DNA of 64,000 nt from Trichoplusia ni (lineage: Eukaryota; Arthropoda; Insecta; Lepidoptera; Noctuidae), in assembly GCF_003590095.1 (NCBI RefSeq), contig NC_039481.1, positions 8,897,895 through 8,961,894 on the forward strand, read 5' to 3'. Of this stretch, positions 38,607 to 50,816 are shown in pieces. Positions within the stretch are counted from its first letter, which is position 1, and each line of letters begins with the position of its first letter. The notes beneath the pieces are model-generated. The model was given only the letters and a program-made list of their open reading frames with translations. It had not been told where the DNA came from and made no database searches. Made by a program: the position numbers and the translations under genes.

Positions 38607-39194
38607 ATAAAATAATATAATAATATCAAAACAGTTACTCATTTTTCTCAAAAAATCTGCAAAATGCACAGCCTACTTACCGAACTCTGGCAAATACCAT
38701 ACATTTAAGGTAACCTACCGTATTCTCAAGACGTGTCTAAGAAGTTAACCTACATACAGGCGTTAATTAGCCCGGCACTAACGCCCTATCTGATAAACTT
38801 AGGTGTGTAGACTTCGCGATCGTACGCTATCTACCGATGAAGCCTGATAAGAAATGGTACTAAGGAGAAACGGTGTATCTGTTATGGTATGGGTGGGGAA
38901 AGGGCATTGAACTGTATAGAATTAAATCAATGTTACGTAGAATTTTATAGAGAAGCGACATAAATTTTATGTTATTTGAAGTCAATCATATTATTTTTCA
39001 ATGAGAGTAGGAGTTTGTCTAACAAATAAAATTAGTCCACCAGGTATATTTTTACGAGGATGAAACGCATCGAATATTGTATATCGAAATTATATAATAT
39101 CAAATTTGAAATCCATCACTAAATGTATAGAAATGGCGGCTAATAATGTCACTTGTCAGTAAAAAGTGTTTAACTAAACGTCTCTCGCACCAAG

Positions 39195-39350
39195 GAGTTC
39201 TATCCTTATGTCGTGTCGCACCGAGGAAGGAATCCCTGTATCACGCACAAAACACCCAGACTCAGAACAAACATACATGGATCACTCAAATACTTGTCCA
39301 ACGGGGGATCGAACCCGCTACACGTCACGCACACTGGGTTTATCGTACCT
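39195..39350 (-). mobile_element. tRNA-headed SINE, family B
   Basis: The complement contains CGGGTTCGATCCCCCGTTGG (B box), then CCATGTATGTTTGTTCTGAG and TCTGGGTGTTTTGTGCGTGA. The overlapping short frames at 39146-39429 are SINE sequence, not protein genes. Confidence 0.6.
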
Positions 39351-39740
39351 ATTAACAATCGGTTATCAGTACAGCCTAAATGAAATAATTGAGCAAAAAG
39401 AAACTACTAAAAAACTTACATTGCTGTAAGCAACAGCAAGTATACTCAAGGCATTACAAATCATTATAAAGACTCGAATTACCAAAATTACCCAATCAAG
39501 ATCATATAGCATTCGAACAACTAATTAATTATCACCAAGGGCATTAATTATATTATCGTATTGTCAATTGCAGGTTCTTATAATTACATTGGTGTAATTA
39601 GATCTGTTGATGAAATACAATTATTGGTGATTTTGATAAGCGTATGGTTACCGAATTTAAGTACTACTCAATTTTGAGTTGCTATATTATTATAGCCTGA
39701 ACTTTCAACTGTCTAACTAACACGTTTCTTGGAATACAGC

Positions 39741-40110
39741 CAGGGCCCCGATTCTGCTATTTACAATGGCCGATGAATGAATGGCAATCAGATTAAATTT
39801 GAAATAAGTCCTACTCTCTTTAGCATTATGCCAACACAATAATTGACAAAAAAAGAATCATTAAAATTCATTCATAATTGGCGGAGAAATCGAGTAACAT
39901 ACATACAAAAAAAAACATACGGGTCGAATTGAGAACCTCCTCCTTTTTGAAGTCGGTTAAAAATTCATTGCATTGACCTTAAGTTTACCGTCCTATACTG
40001 AATTTTTAATTATTGTTTAAGAAAAATGCTTAAAAGAATATGAAAAGTGTCATTTTAAGGCAATTTTCATACATTCGTTGGCCATTGTTAATAGCAGAAT
40101 TAGGGTCCTG
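39741..40110. mobile_element. hAT-like MITE
   Basis: Inverted termini of about 40 bases (CAGGGCCCCGATTCTGCTAT at the left; ATAGCAGAATTAGGGTCCTG at the right) flank 370 bases with no coding potential. CAGGG...CCTG ends are typical of hAT elements. I could not see a clean 8-base target duplication, so the copy is probably old. A different repeat (GGTCGAATTGAGAACCTCC, 39921-39960) lies inside it. A second, half copy is at 63806-63896. Confidence 0.6.
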
Positions 40111-40281
40111 GTGACGGACAGACGGTTTGGACGGTTTGACCTTTAGAGTACGGAACACTTATTATTGACCGCGCTTAACTCAGACAGGGATGAACAAAAT
40201 AAAAAAAATACTGTTGTGTTGTATGTTCCATTTACTATAGAAAGGCTACAGAACATTATTTTATGATCTAAGTATAGTATA

Positions 40282-40451
40282 GTAAGCTATTGCCCGTAGG
40301 TGCCGAAAGAACCAATCGGGACAAAACTATCCTACTTGTTAATCCTGGTTTAAACTATGTGTACCAAGTTTCGTCTAAATCCGTTCAGTGGCTGTTGCGT
40401 GAAAGAGGAAAATATATACATACAAACTTTTTCGTTTATAATATTAATAGG
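40282..40451 (-). mobile_element. Helitron-like element, same family as 29593
   Basis: The complement reads CCTATTAATATTATAAACG at its start, then GGATTTAGACGAAACTTGGT, matching 29593-29808 and 62179-62370. The 3' end (ggcaatagctta on the minus strand) is mutated. Confidence 0.55.
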
Positions 40452-40987
40452 AAGTAAAATCGTAATATATAATCGGTGCACCGATTCTAGGTTGAAATTG
40501 GCTCAAGTTTAAAGGTCAATCGGTAAATTTTAAACCAAAACAATGTCATAATTCTGTTTGAGAACAAAACTGCATGCAAAAGCTATTATAGATACAGTGT
40601 AGTACATTTATCAGAAAAACCTAACCTCAAAGGTCTCAAATAATTATCAACAAGCCGTGATTTATACGTTATTTCATTGAATGAGTAGAGACCTTTAACT
40701 TATAGTAAATTATAAATGGTAATTACCCTTTAAACTTATCTCACATCTTAATTAATGATTTTTAGGAATTGTGATCGTAAAATGTAGACCACACAAACGT
40801 AATGGTTCAGTAATCAATGTTCGTGTGATGATCATTTATCTATACTATGTTACAAACATAGTATCCATGGATAAAATAGGAATATAATTATGTTATAGTA
40901 GTGCTATATAACTGATAAAGATACTTATAGACATTTTTAATGCATAGATACAAATCCAAGATAAAAAATAAACAGACAAAAAAAAAT

Positions 40988-41064
40988 GTCTTGGTTGGGA
41001 ATCGAACTCTCGACTTCCGTTACAGCAGTCAGGACCTACAACCGCTAGACCATCAGGCCAGTAG
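40988..41064 (-). mobile_element. tRNA-like SINE head (third tRNA-type variant)
   Basis: The complement reads TGGCCTGATGGTCTAGCGGT (A box) and GTCGAGAGTTCGATTCCCAA (B box). The acceptor stem does not pair, so this is a SINE head rather than a functional tRNA. A run of T follows. Confidence 0.5.
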
Positions 41065-41286
41065 AGGACGGCAGGAACTCAGTTATAAAACCTAATCTTA
41101 TCGCTGATAAGAATGGGTTAATTCCAATAGGTTTTCAAGAAGGAAATTCTAAATACCAGTATTTATTACTGCATTTAGATAAATCAATACATACTTGGCC
41201 GGGAAATCCGGGCTTCAAGATTTATATTCAAGCGATAAGTAACGAAAAAAAACCGATAGTTAAGTTGAATGTAAACAACTGCACAA

Positions 41287-41552
41287 GTTGATTGATCACA
41301 GGCTAAGCTACGGTCGGTCCCTGAATGGGTGACCATCTATGTAATAACGAGTTCCTCCATGTTTCGGAAGGCACGTTACTAGTATATTGTTGGTGTGGCT
41401 ATTATTTACACATCTTTGACAGTAGTTACGGGTAGAAGATAGGAAGTCTGACAACCAGTCTGATTAAGGTGTATCATGTGGCTTAGGCAACTAGGTTGAG
41501 AAGGTTAGAATGTAAGCCGACCTCAACATAGTTGGGAAAAGGATACGATGGA
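41287..41552 (+). mobile_element. 5S rRNA-headed SINE (SINE3-like)
   Basis: The first 50 bases (GCTAAGCTACGGTCGGTCCC, then TGAATGGGTGACCATC) resemble the internal promoter of 5S rRNA. They are followed by TTTCGGAAGGCACGTTA, ACATCTTTGACAGTAGTTAC, CTGACAACCAGTCTGATT and CAACATAGTTGGGAAAAGG, a body shared with 1075-1322 and 34451-34787. Confidence 0.6.
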
Positions 41553-41591
41553 TATACACGCAAGCATATACTAATTATTTCTAAATAAGGA

Positions 41592-41690
41592 TACTATGAC
41601 AACATTGACTATCGTGGGATGGGAACTACTCAATATATTGCAAACATTGTTTAACGTAATTTTGCTTGCTTCGATATGTTTATAATTATT
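41592..41690 (+). repeat. Direct repeat, left copy
   Basis: ACATTGACTATCGTGGGATG, GGAACTACTCAATATATTG and CAAACATTGTTTAACGTAAT match 43370-43465 with a few differences. Confidence 0.6.
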
Positions 41691-41875
41691 ATCATGGTAA
41701 AGACAAAACTTGACTTATACACCTCCAGTGTATAATTATTTTCCCTATTTTTAATTCTAATTATTTTTTGTTTGTATAATTTAATATAATTTACAAATAA
41801 ACACACACTAACAACTTCTTTGTACGTCGTAATAACAAAAAAAAAAACTTTTTCGTGTGTCTTTTATTTCCTTTT

Positions 41876-42110
41876 AAATACTGGGCACGTGCCATATAAA
41901 GAGAGCACTAAAATAATCCTTAGTGTATTGACATAAGGTGTAGAATCAAAACTTGTTTCGATCAAAAGAAACAGAGTACTTACTAAAATGACCCTTACTG
42001 TATTGAAATAACGGGTGGTATTATAATATCGAAGTCCACCAGTAAATTCGAATACTGGACACGCTGATAAAACTAAAACCACCCTTATAACAACGACATA
42101 AGGTTTAATA
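41876..42110 (+). repeat. Degenerate tandem repeat
   Basis: Three related blocks: ACTAAAATAATCCTTAGTGT, ACTAAAATGACCCTTACTGT and ACTAAAACCACCCTTATAAC, each followed by a variant of ATTGACATAAGG. ATACTGGGCACG and ATACTGGACACG also recur. The minus-strand frame over them is a by-product. Confidence 0.5.
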
Positions 42111-45100
42111 TCTCAAACATCAACTCATGCGTGTCAAAGATTAACATCAATAAAAAAGGAGTTTCTAGTAATTCGCAAACGGCTTACACGTCTTCCTGTT
42201 TCCTCGAATGGCGACTGTTCTCACAATTATTAAGGTTAATGACCAAAATATGACGTTTCAATTAACTTGCCGACCGAGTGAGTTAGGCCGGCTGCACGCT
42301 CAACTGACTTTAGTGGGGCAATTTATATGAAACATACGACTTTTGTTGCGATATAAATGTTCGCTCTTTTTGTTTATTTCTTGTCGACGATAATGGCCAA
42401 CGATTAACTGGGATACAGTTTAAAATAGTTTGTATTTGAAATAATTATTGAAAATGCGTTTAATTTTAATTAAAAAAGTTTACAACAAAAATATTACAAA
42501 AAAAGTTAACATAGTCATGGAACTAAAACTAAAAGTATCCTGCCATTTTTATTTTTCATCTTTTTCGTAGTTTATTTTTATTTTTTTAGTTTACTTGCGG
42601 TTGCGTTTTGACAAAAATGATCCTAAAATACATATAAAACAATTTCATTAATTTGAAAGTGTGTAAAAAACCTTTCTTTTAAGCGAAATACATACTAAAA
42701 ACTGAGTGATCCGAGCCGCAGTTCATGACAAAGGTTTCTCTATACGTGTGCTATCAATTACGTGACGTTTGCTCTTTTTTTGTTCGCCATTTCATTGTGT
42801 TTTTACAAATCATGGTGGGTCGATTTTATTGTGTAATTGTGTCAGTTTGTGCTAATATTTTGAGGTATACAGACTGTTTGGTGAATATTACTTGGAAAAT
42901 TAAGTTGTAAAAGTGGTAAAAACCTTTGTTCGTGTTTGGAAATGTTAAAGGTGTGTTATTGTTTTGTTATAAGCAATCTTTTGTTAGTTTGGTGTCATAT
43001 TCTAATTTCAAAACGTTGTGAGAATACCAGTACTTGCGGGAATTTAAAATAAATAATTAAGTATTGGTATACTTATTAGAAACCTCCCTACTTATGTATA
43101 ACAACGCGATGCAACACCTCAATCAAACCGCTAAACCGGTTTTGTGGGAGATTGTTTTACTAAAATATTGCATCTCTTTTTTTATAATAGGTTATAAAAT
43201 AAAAAAAAAAGGGTGTGTTAAAATTGGTCAGTGGCCTAATTGAGGTTTAATACTCTGACACCGGGATGAATCAATTATGCGAATAGTTTATTTATTTATT
43301 ATGATGTGCCCAATGAGACAATGTTGGCATACAAATGGGAAGAATATCATAAAATTTGTAACACAGGTTATTATGTAAACATTGACTATCGTGGGATGGG
43401 AACAACTCAACAATTTACAAACATTGTTAAGCGTAATTTCGCTTACAGATTTGTTATGTTTATCATTTTAATAATTAACGAAGATACATAACTTTCGTTA
43501 ATTGACATTTTTAAAAGTGGAAGAGGCTTTTCAATTTTAATGATTACTATTACATCTTTGATTTATTTTCTGTTAGAAAGTGCGTGATGCTTACAATTAT
43601 TATAATGATACAAAATCTTTATCAAAATGTCCTTAAAGTATGACATATGAAAATGTAAATCTTAATGCAATTTGTTTTGCAATCGATTACGTTATAACAG
43701 CTGACAATAATTATCTACCCGTTCAAAACATATTCCAGATAAAAATACAATTTCAAACAAAAATCGCACTTAATGAAATTAGAGTTGTACTGATAAATCT
43801 CGAAAATCGCTTAGCAAGTAATCGTCGCCACATTAATCATATTTTTTTACAAGTACGTTGCTTTAGTCACGGTCGCACTGAGTTTATCAAAATATTTCTT
43901 TATCTGAAACGATATTGCTTTGATAAATTGAAAATACATTAGCTAAAATACGATTTAGTCGATTTTATCGAGTAGTCGAATAAATTGTATTGGTATTAGT
44001 AATGTATTGATACATAAACCATTTATTATTTTGTTACTGGGAGTATTCATTTATTCTTTTGTCTTAAATGATTTCTGAAAAATACTGTTTCTACCAGCTA
44101 TTTATTTTTAGTCTGTTTTCGAAATAAAAGTAAAAAGAATTGCACAAAAAAAACACAATAATCATCTGAGTATTTATTTTTACACTAAATCTTACTTACA
44201 GAGATAGAACAGATCTTTAAATAAAATAATATTCTTAAAAACTAATCAAAATCTTAATAAATAGAAAAGAGTATTTACACGATTCCAATTACAAAGCACT
44301 CGACATTTTTATCTCGATAACACACGGTAACTCGATATTCGTCATTCATACATTGGTCGAAACTTATCGTGATAAGGACTGGCAGGATAGACTGCCTAAC
44401 ACTCTGGCCTCAGGATTTCTTAAGACTCTGTGGCAAGGGGACGTCTTGTTCTTATAGTTTTTTGACTTCACACAATTCGACCTCTTTCGTGAACGATGGT
44501 AAATATTCCTTTTATTTTGTTTATGAATGTGGAACAGTGAGTGATTGCGGTTTGTCGATAACGATTATATAAAATAATGTCATTGTGATTTCGTGGCGTT
44601 TAATTTGTTTTTTAATTCCCTTTGGTTTTAAAGTAATGTACCATTTTTTTTTCACGTTGACTTCTGTAACTTTTTAAAATGTTCTAATATTGTTCTGATG
44701 TTTTGAGGATGTTTTAAAAACCTTGTTTTAACATTCTACTCGGTTTTAATCCGTTTATCAGTGATAGTGATTAGAGATTTAATATACCTAGTCACTTAGT
44801 TGTAATAAAAGACTTGTGTAACTTTGGCCTTGTATTTAAAATGAAAAATTGTACACAAAATTTACACTTTATCTTGATACTTGTAGGCCAATGTCGCCAA
44901 TTACTTCTATATGATGTTTTGTAAACAAGTTCCCTTATATTAAATATGGCGTTTGTTAAATATGGTGACTGAAGTTATATACTTTCTTCGAATGCTGGCT
45001 TACCACAAATCATGTTTTATCAATTTGCCGCAATAGAGTAACAGACAAACACAGATTTTTACTTCAAAATACTTGCATAATATATAACAGACACAAATAC

Positions 45101-46396
45101 CTATAAAAACTGGATAAATTAATCTTCTTTTGCAATTGATATTTAGCAATATTCATAAGCTACTTTGAGTTATAACATAACAATTTAATAAATACACATA
45201 AACTGTTCTACGCAAATATAGTTAGGCAATAAACAAAAACCGATCCACTTAGCTTCGTCAATTGAAAACAATAAGTCAATAACAACAGTCTAATCAGAAA
45301 CTATTAGCATGATTGATTAGTGTATGTTTAGTTAATAAGATCGATAATAAAAGGTAATAGCTAGACAGATGATTTATTTTCTTTGCTGATTTTACAAATA
45401 ATGAACATAAAAATCGAAGTCAAGCAACGCTTTTGCGGTAAAAAAAATTTGGCTGGCCAATTTTTCATGCAAATATGGGTTTGTTGTGCCAATTTTGTAT
45501 GGAACCTTTGCATTAAGTTTGACCACAGCCAAGGCCAATTTTAATTTACTTGCTTCTCGATAAAGCCATTAAATCTCTTTTTAATTAAATGAGCCATCTT
45601 AAATTAATTCAGTAGTTAGCACTCAACAGCTTTTAATGATTTGCGCCAAATTTTAGCAAATCAAATTATAATATCGTAATAATTTCATCGGACTGTTTTT
45701 TTTTCTGTTTCTCTTATGAGATGTTTTACTAAAATATCCAGTACGTATTACGGTATCTATAAACCGTCCAAATATAATATCATATAAACCGCTCACAGAT
45801 CAAAGACAAACTTATTGTTATGTATTGTATAATAAGAAATAATATTTCGATTTATATTCATATTTTTTTTTTTATAACGGCCGCTTCAATAATGAGGAAA
45901 ATACCTTGTGAATTATTGCACCTTTTAGATTTAAGGTCATGTTTTCGCGGCATATTTTCCGCTTACTGGCAGCCGCATTTTGAAGGATACTTTTTGTGTT
46001 GACTGCTCTTTAATTTTAATGTAGTTTTGCACTCAAAGCAAGACGGTTAAAGCAAGACGGTTTTGTTTAAGCGAGATGCAATACAATATGGAGATAGTAG
46101 ATACTTCATCTCACTTTTGAAAGTGGCAATAATATGCGCCCATGCTTCACCAAGTATGACTGCACTTTAAGTACCTATACAATGCAGACATTTGTTTCAA
46201 TTTAATCAATATCAAAAAATTGACCGTCAAGAATCACTATAAGTTAGCCTTTTAAATACACATGGACAGTTTACCTTAGACATTATTTTTAATGTTACCA
46301 AAAATTGCAATTGTTATCGACATGGGAGGATGAGCCTACTCCTTGATATGAATGCTTCAAGTACGAACACTAATTTTTGCAATAGTTTTATTGTAT
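42111..46396. other. Stretch with no supported gene
   Basis: A possible start lies at 42812 (MVGRFYCVIVSVCANIL), a signal-peptide-like frame. It has a weak phase-0 donor (TTG, then gtgaatatt) that could in principle feed the CAP exon 8 kb away. The 100-codon frame at 43640-43942 has no recognisable features. Confidence 0.3.
43370..43465 (+). repeat. Direct repeat, right copy
   Basis: ACATTGACTATCGTGGGATG, GGAACAACTCAACAATTTA and CAAACATTGTTAAGCGTAAT correspond to the left copy 1.78 kb upstream, in the same orientation. Confidence 0.6.
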
Positions 46397-46673
46397 ACTA
46401 GCTGTTGCCCGCGACTTCGTTCCCGTGGGTAGAAGATATATGTTATGATTTATACCTGCCCTGTTTTTTCACATTTGCCATTGTACCTCATATTAGTCGC
46501 TCATATTAGCTTCGCTCATATTAGTCGCAGCGTAATGGTTTATAGCCTAAAGCCTTCCTCGAAGAATGGTCTATTCAACACAAAAAGAATTTTTCAATTT
46601 GGACCACTAGTACCTGAGATTAGCGCGTTCAAACAAACAAACAAACTCTTCAGCTTTATATATTAGTATAGAT
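46397..46673 (-). mobile_element. Helitron-like element
   Basis: Read on the minus strand it starts ATCTATACTAATATATAAAG, contains GTTTGTTTGTTTGAACGCGC, and ends GGGCAACAGCTAGT after a CG-rich hairpin. It is the same family as the copy at 53252-53474, and both termini are intact. Confidence 0.65.
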
Positions 46674-48689
46674 TTCGATTGACAGTACCTTGGAAAGGTG
46701 ACAAATGTTCACAAAAATCCTTGCATTTCCGAAGTACCTGCCAATGTTGTGGGTGAGTAACCGCGGCTGTAGGAAAACAATAGCACTTTCATTATTTTCC
46801 TGTACGTGATAACAATTTCTGATTGCACATAATTTCTCGAACTTAAAGTCATAAACTTTTATGGATAATTGGAAATGGAAGTAGGCCTCTATCTTATGCA
46901 AAAGATGCCGCGTCAATTAATACAATAATACATATTATAGCTACGATCACAGTGACCTTGCGGTTCTATGCATTGATTTGTATGCAGGTTCGATGTCAAC
47001 GCTGGCAAAGTATCCAAATGACTGTTAATAGTTATAGGTACTTTCTTTATTAGTCTTAAATACCACTAACAAACGGTGCAGGAAATCATCGTAAAAAATC
47101 CTGGATGTGGGTGATTACCACGCTAGCTCACTTGCTGCGCTTTTCCCTATAGAGGCCTGTACCAATATTAGCACGTAGGTATATAAGAAAAAACTGGTGT
47201 TATTTACTATTGCTTTGATCATTTTTTTTGACACACCGCTGTCTAAGCCTCCATTTGTTTACTTCGGTGTGGACTACATTTCGTCTTTAGTCACGCATTC
47301 ATATTTATATACCTCAATTAGTGTTTACGGTGGTAGTTTCTTTTCTAAGATCAAATGTGTGAAGTTTATGATTAACTTTAGAATCATAATTTCTCACCAA
47401 ACTCTACCTTAACATAATAGGTACAATAAATTTCGTTCCACATTATGAATCTGACCTGTCTAGAATGAAACTTAACCCTCTATTACTCAACCTGCATTAT
47501 AAATTGACAAACTGTGTCAGAGATATAACAGGATAGCCTGTATCACGCGATGCATCAAAACAATTGTTACGGCGGTTGCGGTGGAATTAGGGTTAACGGC
47601 CTCATTGTGACCTATTGACAAGTTAAGGCCAGTAGTTCATAATCATATCCTCAATTGAGTCTTATATCCCACGGGATCTATTAATGTCGGACATACACTT
47701 TTTGTACTGGACTCTATGAGTAAATGTACATAGAGTTTGGCAAACATGTTTGATTCAAACACATATTTTGATTAAAAAAAAGATTGTTAACGTGGATAGT
47801 TTGAACGGTTTTTTTTTTGTATTAAAAACACTCACACTATCTTTACAGGCAGATTCAATACGCTAAGGAAGCTAAGTTATCTAACTAAGCTAGTTTAGCA
47901 TTAAAGGATTTGAAGCATATTTGATGATGTTTGTTATTTCTTGTAATTTGCATCTGTTTGAAAGACCTTCAAACGTTACTAAAAAAATATATGAATGATA
48001 AAGACATTTAAATAAATAAGATAACGATTGTTGACCCTAATAGGCCTATAGAGGACATATAAAAACTGTTTTAAAACGACGTTTATTTAAATATATTATG
48101 ATAATATATGAGTAAGTACAGTGAAACACATACAAAAAATCTTAGCAAATATTTGTAAATAAACACTGATTAAATTCTACTACTTCCTAGAGTTAAAGAG
48201 TTCGTTGAAAATAACTTTTCTTTATTGATATATCACATACATACACACTCGTATTTTATGTAATCGTATGAGCGATGTATAATGGTTCAAAAGAGTTGAT
48301 ATTAAATTTTCCAAATCCTTCAGCAATAGTTACTAGACGCAGTTATTCCTTATCAAATAGAACATTATCTACTTATAATCCTGTAATAAAAATTCCAAGT
48401 TCTCGGATTAATGCTTCAATAACATTATTATAGATTATATTACGACATGGATTCCTAGAAATTCACGCCTTAATAAAACCATTTTATTCAAGTTTTCCTT
48501 GAATTTGATTCCATTTGGTAATATGTTTAGGATTGTTAGCAGTTCCCGTAAAAATAATATGACTTTATAGAAACTCTCCTGAAGTGTACATACTTAAAGG
48601 ATACATCGGTTTATACGATCAATGAGTAAGCTGTACGAGGTCTCAATATCGAATTCCAAATCTTCCAAAAATAAAATGGGTACTAACAT

Positions 48690-48854
48690 CTAGTAAAATT
48701 TGTGGTCAGTTATTTTTGAGAAGTTTTCGCACTCTTTGGCCTTGGAAAATTCGCCTGTCAGTTGACACATCTCGTCAATTTTAGACGTAAAATCATTAAA
48801 ACATTTCACAAACATTAAAATCTTTGTGCATGTGACTTGAATGTTTTTTAAAGC
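48690..48854 (-). CDS. Candidate minus-strand Cys-containing protein, terminal exon
   Basis: On the minus strand an acceptor with a good pyrimidine tract (ttatttcttgtgtctagag) leads into a 54-residue segment and a TAG stop. It begins ALKNIQVTCTKILMFVKCFN and continues DFTSKIDEMCQLTGEFSKAK, then ECENFSKITDHKFY. Four cysteines are spaced C-x8-C-x11-C-x11-C in an apparently helical, amphipathic sequence. The first three cysteines resemble the spacing seen in 27 kDa hemolymph glycoproteins (DUF1397), but this is a weak similarity judged by eye. Two overlapping AG acceptors are possible; the second keeps phase 0 with the upstream exon at 49951. Confidence 0.45.
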   Translation of the reverse strand, partial: ALKNIQVTCTKILMFVKCFNDFTSKIDEMCQLTGEFSKAKECENFSKITDHKFY

Positions 48855-49950
48855 CTCTAGACACAAGAAATAATTTACTAAGGTGGGTAAAAAAAACAAC
48901 AAGTGTAAATAAAACACTCGTGCTGCGTAACCTTGCAAAATGTGTCAAAGAAGTCTGATAGTTGCTTCTCTGTTCCTTATAAAAAAAACTTACTTCGGTA
49001 AGATTTAAATGGAGAAGAATCTTTAAAAAAATTAGCACCTTATAAAAATAGTCTTTGTAGTCTTTTAGATTTTTGTTTATCATTAATTCATGAATAAAAA
49101 TAATCCTAAAATACTGAACAAAATTGCATGCATTCGCGGAAACACTTGGCATAAGTAATTATAGTCTACTATCAAGATCGTTATCAGTGAAGTGAAATTG
49201 TTATGAGTTTGTATTCATGTGATAATGGTATTGGATAGGTGTTTGTGTTGTGTTCATGATTTATTATTATCGAAATAACTGGCTTATTATAAATCTGGAC
49301 TGAAATAGTTTATTTTTGGGTGAAGGGAAATTTCTTATACTACTAAGTATAATGGTAAAACAGTTCAACTATTAAACCGACGTTAATGAAATTAGGTATG
49401 AAGATAGTTCGAACTCATAGTAAGGGTAAATAGAGCAAATAGGTTTTCTCACATTATCGGACTGCTATGCTATCACGAGAGTATGTACTTTTAAGACGTT
49501 TTTCAACTCACTTTTGGTGGCAAAACTAAGAAAGCAAAATATGTAAAAAAAAAATTGATACAAAAATATAGTACCTACATCTACATACTACTACTACATA
49601 AAACCAAAAAATCTAAAAATGTATGCTGACAGGATTTTTTCATTACAGTCATAAGTAATTGAGGAAGTACTGCATTACGACTTTCAAGAACGACCTTGTA
49701 GGTATAAGCCTGTGATTCAACAATAGGCTAGGTGCAATAAAAAGTTATCTACTGATAACATAAACTTGTATCGCTTACTGAGGTTAAGCTATTAAAGCGT
49801 GACTGTGAGTCAGAGAAACTCACTGTAGTAAGCTGTAGGATTCCATGATGCTATGATTTACGAGGTATAGGGAAACGTGTTGACATAGGCTACATATAAT
49901 GTTGTTTTAACAACAAAAAAACAAACACACTTAAAATAAAAACTACGTAC

Positions 49951-50024
49951 TGAGCCACACTTGATGAAATGTATAAGGGACCAAATTACAGAATCAACAA
50001 AATCGGTACATCCAGTCGCAAGAT
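49951..50024 (-). CDS. Candidate minus-strand Cys-containing protein, internal exon
   Basis: The minus strand shows an acceptor (tttgtaaccttag), then two bases plus 24 codons, then a donor (TCA, then gtacgtag). It encodes LATGCTDFVDSVIWSLIHFI followed by KCGS, a helix bounded by cysteines. The phase at its 3' end (0) matches the terminal exon at 48854. The two leading bases (AT) combine with the G at the end of the candidate exon at 50390 to form Asp. Confidence 0.4.
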
Positions 50025-50389
50025 CTAAGGTTACAAACATAAAATAAAGAATACAGCCGATTTGAAAGTCTACTTCTCCTTTTGAAGTCGGATGTAAATA
50101 AAGTTGTTTAGAGAACAATAAAAAGAATTGTGCTTATGCACAAAATATGTGTCCTATTTTTCGGTAAATGACTTTTCCCTCTGAAAGAAGGATTGAATAT
50201 TAAGTATCCCACTTGCTCACTGCAGGTTGGCAATTCCAAATAAAAAATATGATAAAACAATGTCCAACAAAAAGTACATTAAACTAAAACATGACAAAAT
50301 ATCTTAGACAAATGAAAAAAACTAATATAGGTTTGTTTCGTGAACAACTTCGTCCTGAGTATTGTATTAGATGTCATTATAAGCCGAAC

Positions 50390-50458
50390 CTAAGTCGAAC
50401 AAAAGACGGACTAAATTATAATCGGCGAAGTTTGTAAATGGCCATTCATTTGTGTTAT
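50390..50458 (-). CDS. Possible upstream exon of the minus-strand Cys-containing protein
   Basis: An acceptor-like site (gcgtgttatgctctag) is followed by AT and 22 codons (NTNEWPFTNFADYNLVRLLF, then DL) plus one base before a weak donor (gttcgg). The phase fits the next exon. Alternatively the frame is open further upstream to an ATG near 50513 (MFKLMIHHIKLIACYA), which could be a poor signal peptide. The donor is non-consensus, so this exon is uncertain. Confidence 0.25.
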
Positions 50459-50816
50459 CTAGAGCATAACACGCAATTAATTTAATATGATGTATCATTA
50501 GCTTAAACATGCTTATAGTGCACAAGTATATGAAATGGTATTGGAATATTTCTAAGGCGGCCATGAAAAAACCTAAATAGGTATTCGAAAGACATGACGT
50601 ATCCAGAAAAACACATGCATTTCATAAAGTTATGAGGTCACTGTGTGAAGTTACAGCAGAATTTATAAATTTACACTTCACGATAACGTGGAGAGTTATC
50701 GCTAATAGGGCTAAATTAAATCAATAAGATAACGCTATTCTTGTCCGTAGCACTGACGTCAGAATCCGTATCTTTTGCAATAAACGTTAACTAATCTATC
50801 CATTCATCTTTTTCAG

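Noticed and set aside
40988..41064. Possible functional tRNA gene
   Set aside because: A and B boxes are present but the acceptor stem does not pair; better read as a SINE head.
48796..49152. 118-codon minus-strand frame, the second longest in the window
   Set aside because: Phe/Leu/Lys-biased composition typical of AT-rich noise, and it overlaps the better-supported exon in another frame.
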